From: Magnetococcales bacterium
Lineage (GTDB): Bacteria > Pseudomonadota > Magnetococcia > Magnetococcales > DC0425bin3
Direction: 5' to 3'
DNA length: 64,000 nucleotides
NCBI GenBank assembly: GCA_015228935.1
Contig: JADGCO010000002.1
Coordinates: forward strand, 16,349-80,348
The position numbers and the translations under genes were made by a program. Below the pieces are notes generated by a model, which worked only from the letters and a program-made list of their open reading frames with translations, had not been told where the DNA came from and did no database searches. Shown here piece after piece: positions 47,538 through 55,756 of this stretch (the first letter of the stretch is position 1; the number at the start of each line of letters is the position of its first letter).

Positions 47538-47993
47538 TTATTTGACACTGCCATGGATGAACTGACTGATGAGTTCCTCGAAATCGATGGCGGGTTCGGT
47601 TTGGACCAGACGGTCGCCGGATTTCAGCAGGGTATCGGAGGCACCGGGAGAAATTTTGACGAAGCGGTCGCCGATCAGGCCTTTGGTGCGCACCGAGGCG
47701 ATGGCATCTTCCTGGATGGCGACATTGGTGCGGATTTTCATGGTCACCAGGGCATCCATCTGTTTGGTATCCAGTTCGATCTGGTTGACCCGGCCCACTT
47801 CGACACCGGAAATTTCGACGGAGGCTCCGCTTCTGAGTCCGGAAATGGAGGTAAAATGGGCATGGATCGTCATGAAGTTGCCACCCACGAGTTCCATGCG
47901 GGCCATTTTGATGGAGAGCCATCCCAGGGCCAGAATGCCTATCAGGACGAAAATACCGACTGCCAGTTCCAATTTGACGGATTGTGTTGTCAT
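47538..47993 (-). CDS. mlaD: MCE-domain protein MlaD
   Basis: Forms the hexameric periplasmic ring of the Mla complex. One N-terminal transmembrane helix (about 9-30) and a single MCE domain are seen, with ISGLRSGASVEISGVEVGRV and conserved GLIGDRFVKISPG. The length of 151 residues is normal. It lies between mlaF and mlaC with short spacers. Confidence 0.94.
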   Translation of the reverse strand: MTTQSVKLELAVGIFVLIGILALGWLSIKMARMELVGGNFMTIHAHFTSISGLRSGASVEISGVEVGRVNQIELDTKQMDALVTMKIRTNVAIQEDAIASVRTKGLIGDRFVKISPGASDTLLKSGDRLVQTEPAIDFEELISQFIHGSVK

Positions 47994-48013
47994 CGACGAC
48001 CTTCCCCAGGATT

Positions 48014-49018
48014 TCAGATAACCTTGATCGGTCCTGTCAGGTTTCCATTGATAAATTGTTTAATGACCGGATGTTGCGATTCCATGACCACGACCGAGGG
48101 ACCGGATTCCAGAATTTTTCCCTCGTGGAGTACGAGAACATGATGGCACCAGTTGAAGATTTGCGGTATGGCATGGCTGATGATCACCATGGTGTAGCGG
48201 GCGCGCATGAAGGTATCACAGATGAGGTGGTGGATGGCATTTTCGATGATGGGATCCAGACCGGCGGTTGGTTCATCGAGGAGGATGATTTCGGGTTGGG
48301 TGACCAGTGCCCGTGCCAGGGCCACCCGTTTCATCATGCCGCCGCTCAACTCGTCCGGAAACTTGGCGTCCATGCCGGACAAGCCGACCTGTGCCAGGGT
48401 TTTGTGGACCATTTTGGCAATGGTTTCGGCATTGTGGCGGGTTTTTTCCCGCAAGGGAAACGCCACATTGTCGAAGACGTTCATGGAGTCGAAAAGCGCA
48501 CTGCCCTGGAACAGCATGCTGAAACGTTCCCGGACGCGCAGCAACTGTTTTCTGGTCAGCCTGCCCAGTTCCTGATCGCCGACGAAGACCCGGCCCCGAT
48601 CCGGGGCCATGAGGCCGATCATATGTTTGAGGGAGACGCTCTTTCCCCCGCCGCTGACGCCGATGATGGCCGTGATCTTGCCCTGGGGAATTTCCAGATC
48701 GACCTGATCCAGGACCTTGCGGCCATCGAGGGTTTTTTCCACACCGGCAAAACGGATGGCGGTGGGCGGCAGAGGTTGGGCGGCATACTCTTTGCGTTCT
48801 TCAAAGAACTTGGCAACCAGGAACGCCATCAGCTCGGGTTGGGAAATGATGCCTTCACGGACAAGAATTTCACCGATGAGATCGGGTTCGATCTGTTTGG
48901 ACTGGTGGGCCAGCGCCGCTTCGACGTGGTTGAGGGAGATCTGTCCTGCCTTGACAAGCATTTCGCCGATTGGCCAGGGAGATTCAGTCAGGTTCGTGGT
49001 CTTATCTTGGGAAGGCAA
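48014..49018 (-). CDS. mlaF: MlaF ABC ATPase with N-terminal GspE-N (T2SSE_N/MshEN-like) domain
   Basis: ATPase of the Mla phospholipid transporter, 334 residues against about 270 for E. coli MlaF. The ATPase part (about 87-334) has the Walker A GVSGGGKS, LSGGMMKRVALARAL and ILLDEPTAGLDP. The extra N-terminal 80 residues contain two tandem helical motifs (16-39 and 47-70), each with IGE, LV, a Gly after two residues, and hydrophobics, the first closing with Leu and Gln. This matches the GspE N-terminal/MshEN repeat, except that the leading Arg is Pro or Leu. The position between mlaE and mlaD supports the MlaF call. Confidence 0.9.
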   Translation of the reverse strand: MPSQDKTTNLTESPWPIGEMLVKAGQISLNHVEAALAHQSKQIEPDLIGEILVREGIISQPELMAFLVAKFFEERKEYAAQPLPPTAIRFAGVEKTLDGRKVLDQVDLEIPQGKITAIIGVSGGGKSVSLKHMIGLMAPDRGRVFVGDQELGRLTRKQLLRVRERFSMLFQGSALFDSMNVFDNVAFPLREKTRHNAETIAKMVHKTLAQVGLSGMDAKFPDELSGGMMKRVALARALVTQPEIILLDEPTAGLDPIIENAIHHLICDTFMRARYTMVIISHAIPQIFNWCHHVLVLHEGKILESGPSVVVMESQHPVIKQFINGNLTGPIKVI

Positions 49019-49034
49019 GGGAAATCTCCTGGAC

Positions 49035-49805
49035 CTAGAGCATGACCGAGGTGATGAAATAATCCCAGATCAGGACCAGGACCGACGTGAGGACCACAGC
49101 CGACGTGATGGAGCGTCCTACGCCTTCCGCGCCCCGGGTGGTGAAGTAGCCCATGTAGGTACAGACCCAGGCCACGATCAGTCCGAAACTGAACGATTTG
49201 ATGACACTGATGTAGATGTCCTTTGCTGCCAGTTTGGATTCGATGCCCCCCCAATAGGTACCGCTGGACATGCCGAGGAGCTGCACGGCGACCAGATAGC
49301 CGCCGAAGATTCCCACCACGTTGAAGATGGCGGTCAGGACGGGCAGGGTGATCAGGCTGGCTTCCACTCTGGGGGCGATGAGATATTTGAGGGGATTGAT
49401 GCCCATGGATTCGAGGGCGTCGATCTGTTCCTTGATGCGCATGACGCCCAGCTCGCCCGCCATGGCCGACCCGGCGCGTCCGGTCACCATCAGGGCGGTG
49501 AGGACCGGCCCCAATTCCTGGACGATGGCGAGGGCCACCATGGGTCCCACCATTCCTTCGGAACCGAAGCGCGAGAGGATGTAGTAGCCTTGCAGAGCCA
49601 GGACCATGCCGGCGAACGCCGCCGTCAATACAATGACAAAAAGCGAGTGAATACCAATAAAAACAATCTGCTTAAGCAGATTATCCAGGCGATAGGGAGG
49701 CCGCACGACCCCAAACAGGGCCGTCAACAGGAACAGAAACATGTGCCCCATCTTCCAGAATCTTTGGAGAGAGGTGCGACCAAGCTTGCGAAGCATCAGG
49801 ATCAT
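49035..49805 (-). CDS. mlaE: Mla transporter permease MlaE
   Basis: Inner-membrane permease of the phospholipid ABC transporter. It has the MlaE family pattern of five to six helices with the conserved GMVLALQGYYILSRFG, VVQELGPVLTALMVTGRAG-like and EQIDALESMGINPLKYL segments. The start is ATG 49805; the frame is open to 49892, but the additional residues are Cys/Arg-rich and not homologous. It heads the minus-strand mlaEFDC-pyrF operon and diverges from mlaA, so a shared control region lies at 49806-49969. Confidence 0.93.
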   Translation of the reverse strand: MILMLRKLGRTSLQRFWKMGHMFLFLLTALFGVVRPPYRLDNLLKQIVFIGIHSLFVIVLTAAFAGMVLALQGYYILSRFGSEGMVGPMVALAIVQELGPVLTALMVTGRAGSAMAGELGVMRIKEQIDALESMGINPLKYLIAPRVEASLITLPVLTAIFNVVGIFGGYLVAVQLLGMSSGTYWGGIESKLAAKDIYISVIKSFSFGLIVAWVCTYMGYFTTRGAEGVGRSITSAVVLTSVLVLIWDYFITSVML

Positions 49806-49969
49806 GGAGGAAAATGTACGCCGCGACTGGGTAAGGATTGGCGAAACCGGACAACGGCATCCGGAGCAGTTTGCAAACCAGCGGATTATCACTCATCATC
49901 ACCCCTCTCTGCAAGGTGCAGAGAAGATTTCCTCCCCTCAGGCAACATCAACATTTCGAGGATGGTTTC

Positions 49970-50737
49970 ATGAAAATTCGGAAGCAGCGTCTGATGTTGT
50001 GGACAGTTGCCCTTCTTTTGGCCAGTGGGCCGGTCGATGGGCGGGCCGGTTCTGGAACCCCCTCCGGAGGAGAACAAAACACGCCAGACGACAGTGTCTG
50101 GTCTGCCGAAGAGCAAAAGCAAGGATCGCTGGTGGCATCCGATCCGTTGGAACCCTGGAACAGGGCCATATTCACCTTCAACGACAAAGCCTCGGCCTGG
50201 GTTTTGGAGCCTCTGGCCCAAGGCTACAAGGCCTTGATTCCGGAAGGGGGGCGTGTTGCGGTACGCAATGTCTTTCACAATCTGAAAGCGCCCATCCATT
50301 TCACCAATGCCTTGTTGCAGGGCAAAGGTCAGGCTGCCGGTGAAGAATTGGGGCGGTTTGTGATCAACTCCACTCTGGGCGTGGCCGGTTTGTTCGATGT
50401 GGCGGCCCTGCACTTCAATCTCCACAGCAGCGATGAGGATTTGGGGCAGACATTGGGCCATTACGGAGTTGGCGACAAACTCTATCTGGTCTGGCCGATT
50501 CTCGGGCCTTCCAATGCGCGGGATACGGTCGGGGATGTCGGCGACTGGTTTCTGGATCCCCTGAACTATAAGCCAACAGATTATTGGGACCAAACGGGCA
50601 TCAAGCTCTTTTCCAGAGTCAATGAAACCTCTCTCCGCCTGGAGGAGTTCCAGACCCTGCGCACGGCAACCCTGGATCCCTACATCGCCCTGCGTAATGG
50701 ATACCTCCAGAAACGGCAGGAAAAAGTGGCCCATTGA
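49970..50737 (+). CDS. mlaA: Outer-membrane phospholipid-transport protein MlaA (VacJ-like)
   Basis: Removes mislocalised phospholipid from the outer leaflet and hands it to MlaC. Family motifs DPLEPWNRAIFTFND, VRNVFHNLKAPIHFTNALLQ, GRFVINSTLGVAGLFDVA and DLGQTLGHYGVG are all present. The N-terminal signal peptide has no lipobox Cys, so unlike E. coli MlaA it would not be lipid-anchored. The ATG lies after CGAGGATGG. It is divergent from the other mla genes and followed by a lipoprotein gene. Confidence 0.92.
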   Translation: MKIRKQRLMLWTVALLLASGPVDGRAGSGTPSGGEQNTPDDSVWSAEEQKQGSLVASDPLEPWNRAIFTFNDKASAWVLEPLAQGYKALIPEGGRVAVRNVFHNLKAPIHFTNALLQGKGQAAGEELGRFVINSTLGVAGLFDVAALHFNLHSSDEDLGQTLGHYGVGDKLYLVWPILGPSNARDTVGDVGDWFLDPLNYKPTDYWDQTGIKLFSRVNETSLRLEEFQTLRTATLDPYIALRNGYLQKRQEKVAH

Positions 50738-50767
50738 TCATCCCTGAACCCTGAAACCCGTACCCAG

Positions 50768-51490
50768 ATGCGTTCCAATCACAAGGAAACCCCGTTACCC
50801 CTGGCCATCCTCGTACTGGTATTGTTGCTGGTGGGTTGCAGCAGACCCGCTCCAGACAAGATGCCCGTGGATCGGGAAAATTCCAACTTTACCTGGCCTG
50901 ATCTGGCCAAGACCGACGTCAACCTGTTCGTTGAAACCAACCAGCATGATGTCATGGGTTACCTCAAACAGTTGATGATCAAGCTCTACCGGCGCAACCC
51001 AAACCAGTTGCAACGGGGTACCGTCCATCAGGCCGAGGCCAATGTCGGACGGGTTTTTGGGACCTTCCACAACTGGGAATTTGCCGAACTCAACAATGTC
51101 AAGGGTGTTGACTGTATTCGTCTCGCATTTCAGGAGTCCTTCACCGGTGACCGGGTCCTGGCCTACACGGTCGGGCTGGGATCCATGATCATGGCCTCCT
51201 ACGAAAACAAGCGGGAATTTTATGTCCTGGACAGTCTGGACCCGCAAAAATTGTACAACAGTGCCCGCAACCTGGAACTGGCCCTGTGGCTTTTAACGCA
51301 TGACCGGGATTCCCATGGCAATCTGTTCCTGCTCAGCAACGAAAGCGAAGGCACCGTCCGCAATCTCAGCTATGAGCGTCTGTTTGGTAAAATGATTGGC
51401 CTGCAAGACGCCCTGTCGCGGGTCGTGGCACAAAAGACCAAACGGCTGATCAAACAGGCCCTGCAATTTTTGATCTTCCTCCCCATCTGA
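50768..51490 (+). CDS. Lipoprotein of unknown function
   Basis: 240 residues with a short positively charged start, a hydrophobic stretch and the lipobox LLVGC (Cys 24), so it is an outer- or inner-membrane lipoprotein. The mature part is mixed helical/beta with no repeats or enzyme motif recognised (FETNQHDVMGYLKQLMIKLY-like start, DHRDSHGNLFLLSNE-like middle). It starts 30 bases after mlaA and may be co-transcribed; a helper role for the non-lipidated MlaA is conceivable but unsupported. Confidence 0.7.
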   Translation: MRSNHKETPLPLAILVLVLLLVGCSRPAPDKMPVDRENSNFTWPDLAKTDVNLFVETNQHDVMGYLKQLMIKLYRRNPNQLQRGTVHQAEANVGRVFGTFHNWEFAELNNVKGVDCIRLAFQESFTGDRVLAYTVGLGSMIMASYENKREFYVLDSLDPQKLYNSARNLELALWLLTHDRDSHGNLFLLSNESEGTVRNLSYERLFGKMIGLQDALSRVVAQKTKRLIKQALQFLIFLPI

Positions 51491-51865
51491 ACAAAGAATC
51501 TCTGCGGCCATCCCTGGCATTCCCGCCCCTCTGACCAGAAATGCGCCACCACCCGTCACCCAAGCCATGTGCCACCATCCGTCACCAGATCGCCGGAATT
51601 GACGCACTCCATTGAGTCCGCCCTTTCCGGGCGGGAAATACAACACAACCGGCAACCGAAACATTGAGATTGATACAATGCGCGTCTATACTCTTCAGGA
51701 GTCCTTTGTACCCGGTTTTGTTTTTGCTGATTTCTGTTATCTTTCAAATGGTTTTTGATACCTTGCAGCGGGTCTCGCCCTCTTTTTGCCGGCTTCCGTT
51801 GCCTGTCCGCCGGCTTCCGTTGCTTTTCGGCAGGTTTCTGTCACCTTTCAGCGGGTTTATGGAAC
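51491..51865. other. 375-base gap with short degenerate repeats
   Basis: GCCACCACCCGTCACC recurs as GCCACCATCCGTCACC at about 51545-51590. From 51783 there are four degenerate copies of a roughly 20-base CCGGCTTCCGTTGC-like unit leading to the next start codon. These keep the downstream frame open as Ala-Gly-Phe-type heptads, but the signal peptide begins only at 51866. No RNA gene or terminator was recognised. Confidence 0.5.
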
Positions 51866-53482
51866 ATGCATGTGATAAGATGGTCTTATGCTCTCCCACT
51901 TCTGCTGGCCTGTACACTCTTCGGCTGGTCATCCTCGATGCCATTGGCCATGGCCGGAGAGCTGGATGAGATTCAGTCACTTGTCGAAAAAAGGCAGTTT
52001 CCGACGGCCATGGGTCGTCTCACCAATTATTTGAAGAGCAATCCGAAAGATGCCCAGGCCCGGTTTTTCAAAGGGTTGATCCTGGCCGAGGAACAAAAAC
52101 AGTCCGAGGCCATTCAGGTTTTTCAGGAACTGACCGAGGAGTTTCCGGACCGACCCGAGCCGTTCAACAACCTTGCCGTGCTTTATGCGGAACAGGGGCA
52201 TTTGGAGAAGGCCCGCGACATCCTGCTCAGGGCCATCAATTCCAAACCCGCCTATGCCACAGCCCGCGAAAACCTCGGGGACATCTATGCCAAGCTGGCC
52301 TCGCAATCTTACCGGAAGGCCTTGCAAATCAACCGTGAAAATCCTGTAACCGAGGCCAAGCTTGCCCTGGTACGCACGCTTTTCGTCACTTCGGGGTCCG
52401 GCCCCGGAGCCACACCAGGCCTGCCCCACTCCTCCGAGGAGCTGTTGCGCAAGGCACGCAACGAAGCCCTGGAAAAGGTTCGAGCCGAAAACATGGACAA
52501 GCTCCGGGCAGAAGCCCTCAGTCAGGTACGGGCCGAAATTCTCGAACAGGTCCGTACCGAGCTGCGCCAAAAACTCCATGCCGAAATCGTGGCCCAGGTG
52601 CGATCCACGGAAATGGAAAAAATTCGCGCCGAGGCCGTGACGCTCGCCCGCAACGATGAACACGAACGGGCCGACGCCGAAGTCCAGGAACGCACCCGAT
52701 CCGAAATCGAAGCCAAGGCACGTGCCGAGAAAGAAAAAGCCGATCTGCTGGCACAACAAACCAGGGAAAAGAAAGCCCTGCCTGAAACAAAAACCGATAA
52801 ATCACCCCCCACCCTGAAAAAAGAAACCAAAGAAGATGCCAAGGAAAAAGCCAAGGAAAAAGCCATCAAGGATGAAGCCCCAACCGCCATGAAGCAACTG
52901 GCCAAAGGCCAGATCAAAACGCCGGACCAGGCTGTCCGCACGGCCAATATGACCATGATTGACCAGGTTTTCGAGGCGGTTGAAAAAGAAAGCCGGGATC
53001 CAAAAGTGACCGATCAAGGCGATAAACAGTCAACAAAAGACAAAGACAAAGACAAAGACAAAGACAAAAGCCAGGACAAGAAAAAATCCAAGGACAATGA
53101 GCCGGATCACAATCAGACGGCAGGGAACCAGGTCCAACAAACGCAACTCGTCGAAAAGGCCGTGCGCGGCTGGGCCGAAGCCTGGTCGGGAAAACAGGTT
53201 CCCAGATATCTGGCCGCCTATACCCGGGATTTTCGTCTGCCGGCGGGATTTTCCCGGCGCGACGATTGGAAAAACAAGCGCAAATATTTGATCGAAAATG
53301 CACAATCCATACAGGTCGGCCTGGATGACATTCAAATCCACATGGAAAATCAGGGGCTTGCCAGAGTCAGCTTCATTCAGAGTTACCGCTCTGACAAATA
53401 TCAGGATGTCGTGCGCAAATCCATTCTGATGAAAAAAGAAGGCAACGAATGGAAAATTTTTCAGGAAGGGGTGGATGGGTAA
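51866..53482 (+). CDS. Periplasmic TPR/coiled-coil protein with C-terminal NTF2-like domain
   Basis: 538 residues. A signal peptide (about 1-30, ending AMA-GEL) is followed by three to four TPR units (about 35-160; AMGRLTNYLKSNPKDAQARF and similar). Next is a long coiled coil of RAE-rich repeats (about 205-320) and a Lys/Asp/Glu low-complexity tract with KDKDKDKDK (about 390-425). The last 110 residues (VRGWAEAWSGKQVPRYLAAY to the end) form an NTF2/SnoaL-like domain. A similar domain ends the next gene, an L,D-transpeptidase, whose start overlaps this stop by eight bases. The two probably act together on peptidoglycan. Confidence 0.75.
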   Translation: MHVIRWSYALPLLLACTLFGWSSSMPLAMAGELDEIQSLVEKRQFPTAMGRLTNYLKSNPKDAQARFFKGLILAEEQKQSEAIQVFQELTEEFPDRPEPFNNLAVLYAEQGHLEKARDILLRAINSKPAYATARENLGDIYAKLASQSYRKALQINRENPVTEAKLALVRTLFVTSGSGPGATPGLPHSSEELLRKARNEALEKVRAENMDKLRAEALSQVRAEILEQVRTELRQKLHAEIVAQVRSTEMEKIRAEAVTLARNDEHERADAEVQERTRSEIEAKARAEKEKADLLAQQTREKKALPETKTDKSPPTLKKETKEDAKEKAKEKAIKDEAPTAMKQLAKGQIKTPDQAVRTANMTMIDQVFEAVEKESRDPKVTDQGDKQSTKDKDKDKDKDKSQDKKKSKDNEPDHNQTAGNQVQQTQLVEKAVRGWAEAWSGKQVPRYLAAYTRDFRLPAGFSRRDDWKNKRKYLIENAQSIQVGLDDIQIHMENQGLARVSFIQSYRSDKYQDVVRKSILMKKEGNEWKIFQEGVDG

Positions 53483-54692
53483 AGTCTGCCGCAAGGCACC
53501 GACTGGTTTGCTGATACTCCTGGGGGGAATATTCCTGAGTGGTGCCTGGGGTCTTGTCTGGGCTGAATCCCTGGGTCCCTTTTCCCCACTGGACTATCTT
53601 TCCGCAACCGAACGGTCACTGATCAAGGGACTGGAAGCTGTCCTGCGCCATGACCTGGATGGTGCCCTGCGAGAAATCGGTGAATTGACCCGGCAAAGGC
53701 CGGATTTTCGCCTGGCACATCTCATACAGGGGGATCTGCTCATGGCCAAGGCGGGTGATCTGCGTGGTTTTGGCCACGCTCAGGAGAGTGATCCCGAGGT
53801 CATGCATCTCCTGGATGAGGCCCGGGTTCGCATCCACAATTATCTGGACTCCCCCCCCAAGGATGCCATTCCCCAGAATTTGATCTATCTGGCACATGCC
53901 CAGGGCAATGCCATCGTGGTGGACATCACCCGGTCGCGTCTGTATCTTTTTCGACGGGTCAGTGGCCGTCCCGAACTGATTGCCAACTATTACATTTCCA
54001 GCGGCAAAAACGGATCCGGAAAAATCTTGAAGGGGGATAAAAAGACCCCGGTCGGCCTGTACTTCATCACCGACTATCTGCCCGGCTACAAACTCCCCCC
54101 CATGTATGGTCTGGGTGCCATGCCGATCAACTATCCCAATGAGTGGGACCGGCTCCTCAAAAAGACCGGCGACGGCATCTGGCTGCATGGAACCCCTCCC
54201 CTCACCTACAGCCGTCCACCCATGGCGAGCGATGGTTGCGTTGCCTTGACCAATATAGATTTTGAAACCATAGGCGAAGTGGTTGGCATCGGTACGCCGG
54301 TGATCATCAGCAATGCCGTGGAATGGCTGGATCCCGTGGAGTGGCGCGGCCAACTCGACTGGTTTCTCTCCCGTATCCAGGAGTGGCACAAGGATTGGAT
54401 TAGCGGCAAAGTCGAACGGGTCTTGCGCCATTACTCCCCCGACTTCCAGAACAATCGCTTCGACCATGCTGGTTGGACCAAATATTTACGCCGCCAGTTT
54501 CAGGAAGGAACGACCGAAGAGACCAATTTTTCCGACATCAGCATCCTGGGATACCCCACCGAACAGCGCATGATTGTGGTCACCTTCACCCAGGAAGTCC
54601 GGGGCAAGGAGTTGTTCAAACAACCCCTGCGCCGCCAATACTGGCGGCTGGAAAAGGATCTCTGGAAAATTGTCTACGAAGATACAGGCTGA
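53475..54692 (+). CDS. L,D-transpeptidase (YkuD) with C-terminal NTF2-like domain
   Basis: Periplasmic peptidoglycan cross-linking or lipoprotein-anchoring enzyme of 405 residues with a signal peptide ending VWA-ESL. The YkuD active site has His 238 (WLHGTPPLTYSRPP) and Cys 255 in ASDGCVALTN. A helical region (40-130) precedes the catalytic domain. The last 110 residues resemble the NTF2-like domain of the upstream protein (HKDWISGKVERVLRHYSPDF). The overlap with the preceding gene indicates translational coupling. Confidence 0.9.
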   Translation: MGKVCRKAPTGLLILLGGIFLSGAWGLVWAESLGPFSPLDYLSATERSLIKGLEAVLRHDLDGALREIGELTRQRPDFRLAHLIQGDLLMAKAGDLRGFGHAQESDPEVMHLLDEARVRIHNYLDSPPKDAIPQNLIYLAHAQGNAIVVDITRSRLYLFRRVSGRPELIANYYISSGKNGSGKILKGDKKTPVGLYFITDYLPGYKLPPMYGLGAMPINYPNEWDRLLKKTGDGIWLHGTPPLTYSRPPMASDGCVALTNIDFETIGEVVGIGTPVIISNAVEWLDPVEWRGQLDWFLSRIQEWHKDWISGKVERVLRHYSPDFQNNRFDHAGWTKYLRRQFQEGTTEETNFSDISILGYPTEQRMIVVTFTQEVRGKELFKQPLRRQYWRLEKDLWKIVYEDTG

Positions 54693-54758
54693 TATCGTTA
54701 CTGTGGTTTTTTTTTTGGGGATATGGGGGCCAACCACTCCGCATTGTGAGAAAAGACC

Positions 54759-55223
54759 ATGCTCGCCAAAGCCACGCTCTCAACTCATGTCTTGATCGTT
54801 CGGAGAGACGCCACCACTGCCGAAGATCAGGTATTGCTCGTGCGACTCGCCTACCGGGATCACCGCAGCGGCAAGTGGTCTTTTCCGGGCGGTTTTGTGG
54901 ACGCCGGTGAAAGTCTGCTGGATGCCTTGCGGCGGGAGGTTCGGGAAGAGGTGGGTCTGCATCTGGAAAAGGCCAATATTGTCCATATGGATCCCCTCCT
55001 GCAACAGGAGACACCCCATATCGGGTTTATTTTCCAGTGCGATGCCTGGCATGGGCAGGCGGCATGCCTGAGTCGTGAAATCACGGAGACTTTATGGGCC
55101 AACTACAGCACCTTTGCAACCATCGTGCGGGAAGGCAAAATGGCCTACCCACAAATGGCGTCCCAAATGTCCACCTTGGGATGGTCGTTTCCGGCTCTGG
55201 ATGCACCAGGAGAAACCACATGA
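54759..55223 (+). CDS. Nudix hydrolase
   Basis: Hydrolyses a nucleoside-diphosphate-linked compound in the cytosol. The Nudix box is complete (GGFVDAGESLLDALRREV then REEVGL), supplying the metal-binding Glu residues. The length of 154 residues is typical, and substrate class cannot be told from the sequence. The stop overlaps the ATG of the following repeat-protein gene as ATGA. Confidence 0.9.
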   Translation: MLAKATLSTHVLIVRRDATTAEDQVLLVRLAYRDHRSGKWSFPGGFVDAGESLLDALRREVREEVGLHLEKANIVHMDPLLQQETPHIGFIFQCDAWHGQAACLSREITETLWANYSTFATIVREGKMAYPQMASQMSTLGWSFPALDAPGETT

Positions 55224-55741
55224 CACACAATGGAATTCTCTGCCGGAGATCAACCTTGCTGACGGTTGCCGTTGTATCGCTCTTTTTCGCCACCCGGGCA
55301 ACAGCCGAAACCGGATCGATTGGTCAGCAGACCATTCCCAACCAACCGGTCATTCCCAATCAACAAGCCATTCCCAGCCAACAGGCCATTCCCAGCCAAC
55401 AGGTCACTCCCAACCAACAGACCATTCCCAATCAACAGGCCGGTACACCCGATGCGACTCAAGAAAACAAGACCCAGGAAGGAACCAGGGAAAGTCTGCA
55501 ACGCGCCCGGCAACATTTTCTTGAAGGATTGCGCGCCCTGGGGAATGCCGGTCGCCAAACCTACGAAGAAAACGTTCCCGAAATCGAAGACCTGACCCGC
55601 AAAACCGTTGAAGAAACCAAAAAATTGATGCAGCAATGGGAAGAGCGTCTGCAAAAACTCGAACAAGACCTGACCACCCTGCCCAAACCAGCCCCATCAG
55701 CCCCACCAGCAAAACCACCCAAAAATACCGATGCCATCTGA
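55220..55741 (+). CDS. Secreted protein with IPNQQ hexapeptide repeats and a helical domain
   Basis: 173 residues. A signal peptide (1-29, ending ATA-ETG) is followed by about six copies of a six-residue unit (T/V/A)IP(N/S)QQ at 38-73. A helical segment (85-150, ending in a coiled coil LMQQWEERLQKLEQDL) and a Pro/Ala/Lys tail complete it. No enzyme motif is present. ATGA overlap with the Nudix gene implies co-translation. A structural envelope role is likely. Confidence 0.65.
   Translation: MTHNGILCRRSTLLTVAVVSLFFATRATAETGSIGQQTIPNQPVIPNQQAIPSQQAIPSQQVTPNQQTIPNQQAGTPDATQENKTQEGTRESLQRARQHFLEGLRALGNAGRQTYEENVPEIEDLTRKTVEETKKLMQQWEERLQKLEQDLTTLPKPAPSAPPAKPPKNTDAI
55331..55438. repeat. 18-bp tandem repeats coding for IPNQQ units
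   Basis: Six units of about 18 bp such as ATTCCCAACCAACAGGCC, differing at single bases, all in the frame of the secreted repeat protein. Confidence 0.85.
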
Positions 55742-55756
55742 AAAACTCGGACAGCG

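Noticed and set aside
48014-49018. Calling the MlaF N-terminal domain a c-di-GMP receptor
   Set aside because: The Arg that opens each MshEN motif is absent in both repeats, so binding cannot be asserted from the sequence.
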